Shown piece after piece: positions 59,242 through 64,000 of a stretch of 64,000 nt of DNA. The notes under the pieces are model-generated. The model made no database searches and had not been told where the DNA came from. It saw only the letters and a program-made list of their open reading frames with translations. The stretch lies in NCBI RefSeq assembly GCF_041929845.1, contig NZ_JBHEEH010000001.1, positions 558,001-622,000 of the forward strand, read 5' to 3'. A program made the translations under genes and the position numbers. Every line of letters starts with the position of its first letter. Within the stretch, counting starts at the first letter, position 1. Origin of the DNA: Paenochrobactrum pullorum (GTDB lineage Bacteria > Pseudomonadota > Alphaproteobacteria > Rhizobiales > Rhizobiaceae).

Positions 59242-60354
59242 ATGAAAAAGCAAATTTTAGCACTGATGACAGGTGTCATGCTTGGTATCAGCGGCGCTTC
59301 GGCAGTCATTGCAGAGGAATTTGATCTGGATGCCCTGATTGAAGCCGCACGCAAAGAAGAGCCGATCAATGTCTATGACAGTACGGGTCGTATTGTTGAA
59401 ATGGCTGATAATTTTAGCAAGCTTTATGGTGTCAAAGCTGTCGGCCAAAAGGTGAAAGCCACCGCACAGCTGGAAATGATTATCCGTGAAGCACAGTCCG
59501 GTAATGTGCGCGGTGATGTGTCGATCATCTCCGATGTGCCTGCTGCCGTGGCGCAGCTCATTCCGATGAAATTTGCCCAATCATGGATGCCGGAAGATCT
59601 TAAAGGCGATGTACCGGAGCAATTCCAGAACCCGCTGATCGTGGTCAACAGCGCCAATGTGCTGGCCTATAATACCAAGCTTTATGACAAATGCCCGATC
59701 ACCAATATCTGGCAGCTGACCGAACCAGAATGGAAAGGCAAGCTTGCCATGCAGGATCCGCTCGGCAAGCCATCTTATACCGACTGGTTTAACCAGATGC
59801 GCAGCTATAATGATGATGCCATTAAAGCGGCCTATGAGAAGCATTATGGCAAGCCGCTGGAAAACAATTTTGAAACTGCGACAGAGGCATGGGTTGCCGC
59901 CGTTGCGGCCAATGCGCCATTGTTGACCGATGCAGATGCAGCCGCAGCACAGGCCGTTGCAGCACCCGGTCAAAAAGATCCGTTTGTAGGTATCATTGCA
60001 TCGGCAAAGTTCCGCGATAATGATCAGGCCGGATATTCACTTGGCCTTTGTCATGGCATTGATCCGTTTATCGGCTTTATGAATTCCGGCGCCGGTATGA
60101 TTATGAGTGGTTCGAACAGCCCGAATGCCGCGAAGCTTTTCATGCGTTATGCGCTGACTGCTGAGGGCATAGCCCCGCAGGCAGAAGACGGAAAAATTTC
60201 AACTAACACAACGGTCAAACTGCCGGATGACGAACCGTCAGGCATCAACGCTTATGTGGATCAGGTACTCAGCTATAATCCGGCAACGGCACTTGATGAT
60301 TGGGATGCCCGTCAGGACTGGCAGGATTTCTGGCGCGTTAATTATAAAAACTAA
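59242..60354 (+). CDS. ABC transporter substrate-binding protein 3
   Basis: 370 residues; signal peptide about 1-24 (GASAVIAEE). ATG 59242 has AAGGA 8 bases upstream; the frame is open to 59167. Conserved features: VYDSTGRIVEMADNFSKLYG, KCPITNIWQLTEPEWKGKL, YTDWFNQM, LCHGIDPFIGF and DARQDWQDFWRVNYKN. Followed by the first inositol-monophosphatase-family gene, about 100 bp downstream. The Cys pair is conserved in all three copies. Confidence 0.88.
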   Translation: MKKQILALMTGVMLGISGASAVIAEEFDLDALIEAARKEEPINVYDSTGRIVEMADNFSKLYGVKAVGQKVKATAQLEMIIREAQSGNVRGDVSIISDVPAAVAQLIPMKFAQSWMPEDLKGDVPEQFQNPLIVVNSANVLAYNTKLYDKCPITNIWQLTEPEWKGKLAMQDPLGKPSYTDWFNQMRSYNDDAIKAAYEKHYGKPLENNFETATEAWVAAVAANAPLLTDADAAAAQAVAAPGQKDPFVGIIASAKFRDNDQAGYSLGLCHGIDPFIGFMNSGAGMIMSGSNSPNAAKLFMRYALTAEGIAPQAEDGKISTNTTVKLPDDEPSGINAYVDQVLSYNPATALDDWDARQDWQDFWRVNYKN

Positions 60355-60452
60355 CGAAAAGATGGATATCGCCGCGCTGCTTGCGGGACAATGTGAGAGC
60401 AGGCAGCGCGGAGGCACAAATAAGACAAAGCCTGAAGGCCGGAGGAAAGATC

Positions 60453-61295
60453 ATGAGTGCACTTCAAATGGGCAAAAGCCGGTTGCTGGGCGAAACTGCA
60501 CGCAAGGCAGTGGAGAAGGTGAAAGAGCCACTTCTGGCCGCTTTCCGCTCACAGATGGATGTGGATTTTAAACGGGATCGCCATGATCCGGTGACCGTAC
60601 ATGACCGGCGTGCTGAAGCGATGATCCGCGAGCTTGTCTTTAAAGAGGTGCCGGATTCCACATTTATGGGTGAAGAAGGCGGCTCGACCGGCGATGGTGA
60701 AGTGCATTGGTATGTTGATCCGATTGACGGGACTGCCAACTTTGCCCGCGGGCTCGCTTTTTGGTGCATCTCTGTGGGTGCTGTAATTGGTGATGAAATT
60801 GTCGCCGGTGCCATTCTTGATCCGGTAACAGGCAATTTGTTCGAAGCGACGACAGAAGGCGCGACATTGAACGGGTGCCCCATGCAAAGCCGAGGTGTGG
60901 CGCAAGAAAAACATGCGGTGCTGATTACCGGTTATCCGGTCAATCGCGATTTCGATATTGATGGCGATGAGCGGGCACTGGCACGCTTTGGTGAACTGAC
61001 CAAAACTTATGCGACCGTGCGCCGTCCGGGCAGTGCAGCTTTGAGCCTTGCCCATGTGGCCGCTGGTTGGGTGGATGCGGCGGCGGGTTTTAGTGTGAAC
61101 CCGTGGGATGTAACTGCGGCCATTTTGATCGTACAAAAAGCCGGCGGATCTTACCGGCCGTTTGACTTGAGCGGGCACAATGAGCATCAGCGTATTTTTG
61201 AAATGCCTGCTTATATTGCCACCGGTCAAGGTGCTGATTATCCGGTTCTCACACGTATCGCGGAAGAAATTGCAGCACAAAGAAGTGCTCCGTAA
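60453..61295 (+). CDS. Inositol monophosphatase family protein 1
   Basis: 280-residue Mg2+-dependent, Li+-sensitive phosphatase superfamily member. Metal motifs are FMGEEGG (Glu, about 72-78), VDPIDGTANFARG (about 92-104) and NPWDVTAAILIVQKAGG (about 219-235). Substrates in the family include inositol-1-phosphate, histidinol phosphate and 3'-phosphoadenosine 5'-phosphate; the DPIDGTANF motif suits inositol or histidinol phosphatases. GGAGGAAAG precedes ATG 60453. Probably cytosolic, acting on the imported ligand. Confidence 0.9.
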   Translation: MSALQMGKSRLLGETARKAVEKVKEPLLAAFRSQMDVDFKRDRHDPVTVHDRRAEAMIRELVFKEVPDSTFMGEEGGSTGDGEVHWYVDPIDGTANFARGLAFWCISVGAVIGDEIVAGAILDPVTGNLFEATTEGATLNGCPMQSRGVAQEKHAVLITGYPVNRDFDIDGDERALARFGELTKTYATVRRPGSAALSLAHVAAGWVDAAAGFSVNPWDVTAAILIVQKAGGSYRPFDLSGHNEHQRIFEMPAYIATGQGADYPVLTRIAEEIAAQRSAP

Positions 61296-61301
61296 TATTA
61301 A

Positions 61302-61317
61302 TTGCAAAGCTGTGCAA
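61302..61317. promoter_or_regulatory. Operator copy B, upstream flank
   Basis: TTGCAAAGCTGTGCAA, one mismatch to TTGCACAnnTGTGCAA; extended as AATTGCAAAG / CTGTGCAATT (61300-61319) it is a 20-bp palindrome with one mismatch. Just after the first phosphatase stop. Confidence 0.65.
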
Positions 61318-61365
61318 TTCGTCGCGTTGATTTAATATTCATAACAAGGTTTATAGGCGATAAAT

Positions 61366-61374
61366 TGGTATAAT
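61366..61374 (+). promoter_or_regulatory. Extended -10 promoter before phosphatase 2
   Basis: TGGTATAAT, an extended -10 (TGn-TATAAT), between operator copies B and C; no clear -35 is needed for this class. Predicted start near 61381. Confidence 0.5.
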
Positions 61375-61390
61375 TACCTTGAAAATTAAA

Positions 61391-61406
61391 ATGCACACTT
61401 GTGCAA
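61391..61406. promoter_or_regulatory. Operator copy C, downstream flank
   Basis: ATGCACACTTGTGCAA, 13 of 14 specified positions of TTGCACAnnTGTGCAA, about 10 bp after the predicted transcription start, so a bound repressor would block elongation or form a loop with copy B 89 bp away. Confidence 0.65.
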
Positions 61407-61449
61407 TCTATCGCTTTATCAAGCCTCATGCATTGAAAGTTTCTTATCC

Positions 61450-62286
61450 ATGACTGTTACAGTTCATCATCTTGATCAGGTTGCGATTGATCACCGTGCC
61501 GATTTTTGCATCCAACTGGCACAAAGTGCGGCAGCATTGGCACTGGAAGGTTTTCAGCGCCAACAAGGACAACCTTTTTCGATGAAAGGGCCGCAGGATT
61601 TTTTGACTGAAACAGATGGCAATGTGGAGCGCCACATTAAAGAACACTTGGCTGCAAACTTTCCCGATGATGGTTTTTTAGGTGAAGAAACCGGTGGTAC
61701 ACCGGGAAATATTGCATGGGTGGTCGATCCGATTGACGGCACCGCCAATTTTGCCCGCTCCATCCCGCATTTTTGCATTTCCATTGCTTTTATTGCGCAA
61801 GGTGAGGTGCAGTTTGGTGTCATTATCAATCCGGCACTGGATGAAATTTATTTTGCCCGCAAGGGGCAGGGCGCGTTTAAAAACGGCCAGCCGATTCATG
61901 TGTCTGCGACAAGCAATATCAGCGCGACCAGTTTTGAACTTGGTTGGTCGAACCGAGTGCCGCAGGAGCATTATTTGCGTACTTTGACCGATCTTTTAAA
62001 CGCAGGCAGCAATGTACGCCGTGGTGCATCGGGTGCGCTGGCCTTGGCATATGTGGCAGACGGGCGCAGTGATGGTTACGCCGAGTTGCACATGAATTCA
62101 TGGGATTGTCTGGCGGGCCTTTTGCTTGTGCGTGAAGCGGGCGGTGTAACGGGGCCATTTCTGTCGCTTGATGGTTTGATGAAGGGGGCACCGGTGCTGG
62201 CTGTAACACCTGCGGTTGCTGATTATCTCTCCAAGGCTAGCCGCATTGAAATTCTCGAAAGTGCCGACCTTTTAAAGCAGAACTAA
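61450..62286 (+). CDS. Inositol monophosphatase family protein 2
   Basis: 278-residue paralogue of the preceding enzyme. Metal motifs FLGEETGG, VDPIDGTANFARS and NSWDCLAGLLLVREAGG are intact. The N-terminus (ALEGFQRQQGQPFSMKGPQDFLTETD) differs from copy 1, so the two probably prefer different substrates or isomers. ATG 61450 is chosen; the frame is open to a GTG at 61399, which falls inside operator C. Its own promoter lies between operators B and C. Confidence 0.9.
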   Translation: MTVTVHHLDQVAIDHRADFCIQLAQSAAALALEGFQRQQGQPFSMKGPQDFLTETDGNVERHIKEHLAANFPDDGFLGEETGGTPGNIAWVVDPIDGTANFARSIPHFCISIAFIAQGEVQFGVIINPALDEIYFARKGQGAFKNGQPIHVSATSNISATSFELGWSNRVPQEHYLRTLTDLLNAGSNVRRGASGALALAYVADGRSDGYAELHMNSWDCLAGLLLVREAGGVTGPFLSLDGLMKGAPVLAVTPAVADYLSKASRIEILESADLLKQN

Positions 62287-62339
62287 CAGAGCGGTTTTTT
62301 GAAACAGCTTTTCATTCGAATAAGGGATAAGTGTAAGAT

Positions 62340-62957
62340 ATGACTGATAAACCAACACGTCACTATGATCGCCCAGTGATTAGCCCGATTTATAAAAATA
62401 TGCCGGGCTATGGAGTTGATCTATATGTCGGTGGTCGGGAAGGTGCGTCTAATGTTGCACTTTTAAAGGAGCATGGCATCACGACCGTGCTCAATTGCGC
62501 GGTTAATCTGGATTTCAATTATGTCGGTGAAGCGGCAGCTGATGCCACGATGGGTGTGGAGTTTGGTGCAGCACCAATCCGTTATTACAAGCTGGGCATT
62601 GTTGACGGGCCGGGAAATCCGCAAACCATGATGTTGGCCGGTTATTTTCAGCTGAAAGGCGCGCTCGATCAGATTTTGCCCGAAAAAGCTTCTTATCCAA
62701 TGCGTGAACGCGGCAATGTGCTGGTCAATTGTCGTGCGGGTCGTTCGCGTTCGGTCGTGCTGGTCGCCCTTTATTTGCATATGCAATTACGTGAAGAGTT
62801 TCCGACATTGGAAGATGCCATCAACCATGTGCGTCGCAAGCGCGAACTGCATCCGGATGAATGGCATGAAACCCCAAAACCGATGTTGATTGAAGCCGCA
62901 GAACGCACCGCTCGCTGGGCGCGCATGATTGAAGATGATATTGCCGCTAATCTTTGA
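62340..62957 (+). CDS. Dual-specificity-type protein phosphatase family protein
   Basis: 205-residue cysteine phosphatase. The loop VNCRAGRSRSVVLVALYLH (about 128-146) fits C-X5-R with a following Ser; the residue before Cys is Asn instead of the usual His. DGPGNPQTMML may hold the general acid Asp. Such enzymes act on phosphoproteins, but relatives dephosphorylate inositol phosphates or RNA 5' ends; the neighbouring inositol-phosphatase genes favour a small phosphorylated molecule here. 53 bp after phosphatase 2. Confidence 0.85.
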   Translation: MTDKPTRHYDRPVISPIYKNMPGYGVDLYVGGREGASNVALLKEHGITTVLNCAVNLDFNYVGEAAADATMGVEFGAAPIRYYKLGIVDGPGNPQTMMLAGYFQLKGALDQILPEKASYPMRERGNVLVNCRAGRSRSVVLVALYLHMQLREEFPTLEDAINHVRRKRELHPDEWHETPKPMLIEAAERTARWARMIEDDIAANL

Positions 62958-62968
62958 ATGATGTTGAT

Positions 62969-62991
62969 GGCATCTGCTGGTCGCAGGTGCC
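62969..62991 (+). terminator. Hairpin after the DSP gene
   Basis: GGCATCTGC / GCAGGTGCC (9 bp with one G-U, 5-base loop) followed by ATGTTTTT. Possible weak terminator; the metallophosphoesterase gene follows within 45 bp. Confidence 0.45.
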
Positions 62992-63033
62992 ATGTTTTTA
63001 GGCACTCCTTTTGTCCGTTTCAAAGGTCGTTTG

Positions 63034-64000
63034 ATGTTTCGTATTGCTGTGATTGCCGATCCGCATTTTCATGACACTGAATGGCAACCGCAGGGTTCCG
63101 ACCTGAAGCGCGCTTGCCGTAGCTATCAAGATACGGCTAATTCTACCCGTGTTTTTAATGAAAGCGCACCGGCTTTACGTGCGGCTTTGGACAAGGCGGT
63201 GAGTGAGGGTGCCAAACTTGTGATCATTCCGGGTGATCTGACCGATGATGGTCAGCGCCACAATATTGAAGCGGCATTGGCTATGCTGCGCGATTATGCG
63301 TCCCGCTTTGACCTTCGTTATTTTGCGACACCGGGAAATCATGATTTTTATGCGCTTCACGGCCGTCCGCAGCGCAAAGAATTTATCGGTAACGATGGTG
63401 CGCGCATTGTCTTGGATAGTGCGCCGGTTGAGGCTGGCGATGGTGCTTTATCGATCGCGGAAATGGCGACAATTGGCACGGAAGAAGCATTGCGTCTGAT
63501 GCCTGATCTTGGTTTTATGCCGGATGTGCGCGATATTTATTGGGAGACGCCCTTCGGGCTCAATCCTGATTATGCCAGTCGCTATCATGTAGTGAGAAGC
63601 GTTGATGATGCACGTGAGTGCGCGTTGCTGGATGCTTCATATCTGGTTGAGCCGGTTGAAGGGCTTTGGATCTTATCTTTGGACGTCAATATTTGCGTGC
63701 CTAAAAAGGATGCAACGGATTTTAGCGACCCATCCTCATTTATAGACCCGACCAATGGCGGTTGGCCGACCTTGCTGCAATCACGACCTTATTTGCTGAC
63801 ATGGATGCAGGATGTCGCCAGACGTGCGCAAGAACAAGGCAAGACATTGATTGCCTTTTCGCATTATCCGGCACTCGATCCGCTGGCGGGAACGGCTGTG
63901 AAAGAGCGCGCACTTTTCGGCTCTGTTGGATTGGCACGACGTGATCCGGGCGCAGATGTGGCACAAAAATTTACGGCCACCGGTGTGGGCTTTCATCTTT
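63034..64000 (+). CDS. Metallophosphoesterase, 3'-truncated by window edge
   Basis: Calcineurin-like phosphoesterase, 322 residues visible, open at the window end. Metal motifs are IADPHFHD (DxH), IPGDLTDDGQ (GDxxD), TPGNHDF (GNHD) and FSHYPALD (GH-like His). No signal peptide, so cytosolic. Could hydrolyse phosphodiesters such as glycerophospho compounds before the monophosphatases act. ATG 63034 has AAAGG upstream. Last visible member of the cluster; more genes may follow. Confidence 0.88.
   Translation, partial: MFRIAVIADPHFHDTEWQPQGSDLKRACRSYQDTANSTRVFNESAPALRAALDKAVSEGAKLVIIPGDLTDDGQRHNIEAALAMLRDYASRFDLRYFATPGNHDFYALHGRPQRKEFIGNDGARIVLDSAPVEAGDGALSIAEMATIGTEEALRLMPDLGFMPDVRDIYWETPFGLNPDYASRYHVVRSVDDARECALLDASYLVEPVEGLWILSLDVNICVPKKDATDFSDPSSFIDPTNGGWPTLLQSRPYLLTWMQDVARRAQEQGKTLIAFSHYPALDPLAGTAVKERALFGSVGLARRDPGADVAQKFTATGVGFHL

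Noticed and set aside
53755..60354. Annotation of the importer as a ferric-iron (FbpABC) system
   Set aside because: Family resemblance alone allows it, but linkage to four phosphatases, the lack of an evident FbpA-type double Tyr and the absence of an iron box argue for an organophosphate ligand.

Overview
The window is a chromosomal segment from an alphaproteobacterium, most likely order Hyphomicrobiales (Rhizobiales). The evidence is an alphar14/cuckoo-type small RNA with CCUCCUCCC loops, a NadQ-type NAD regulator with its operators, an iron-rhodo (RirA-type) box, the carboxyspermidine polyamine pair, and OxyR/KatA. By eye the base composition is near 50 percent GC, below typical Brucella or Ochrobactrum; a Pseudochrobactrum- or Bartonella-like relative is possible, but I cannot settle the genus. 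I see no rRNA, tRNA, CRISPR array, insertion sequence, integrase or prophage. Genes are dense and many transcription units end in strong intrinsic terminators.

Layout. 1-5154: reductive pyrimidine degradation (truncated N-carbamoyl hydrolase, RutR-like TetR regulator, PreA, PreT) with two RutR-like operators. 5421-11746: CoxG-like protein, Pgi, an aspartoacylase-family protein coupled to a HAD phosphatase, a fatty acyl-CoA ligase and a small membrane protein. 12220-12329: small RNA with three anti-Shine-Dalgarno hairpin loops. 12479-16403: dioxygenase-hydrolase fusion, lipoprotein hydrolase, PanC. 16580-19386: NadQ, NadA, NadC; nadB is absent between nadA and nadC, while an aspartate dehydrogenase (NadX) lies at 46203. 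19465-21879: carboxyspermidine dehydrogenase and decarboxylase. 22273-28211: MFS exporter, Fe-S-type regulator divergent from Fpr, tautomerase, MATE exporter, methyltransferase.

28324-35910: a six-gene minus-strand operon resembling aerobic 2-aminobenzoyl-CoA (anthranilate) or salicylyl-CoA degradation: a monooxygenase/reductase fusion plus a beta-oxidation set and a RidA relative lacking the usual catalytic arginine. 36274-47027: GuaB, OxyR/KatA, a 57-residue membrane protein paired with DsbB, RsmB, thioesterase, GuaA, PurC, NadX. 47090-51805: an iron ABC importer operon with a RirA-like box and two co-transcribed proteins of unknown function. 51998-53083: Ada.

53696-64000 is the most interesting region. 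A Cys-rich 19-residue leader ORF overlaps the start of an AfuABC/FbpABC-like importer (fused permease, ATPase, three tandem paralogous binding proteins), followed by two inositol-monophosphatase-family enzymes, a dual-specificity-type phosphatase and a metallophosphoesterase cut by the window end. A palindrome, TTGCACAnnTGTGCAA, occurs before the transporter and twice around the promoter of the second phosphatase gene, which suggests one regulon. My reading is uptake and cytoplasmic dephosphorylation of a phosphorylated polyol, sugar or inositol compound; the substrate is inference.
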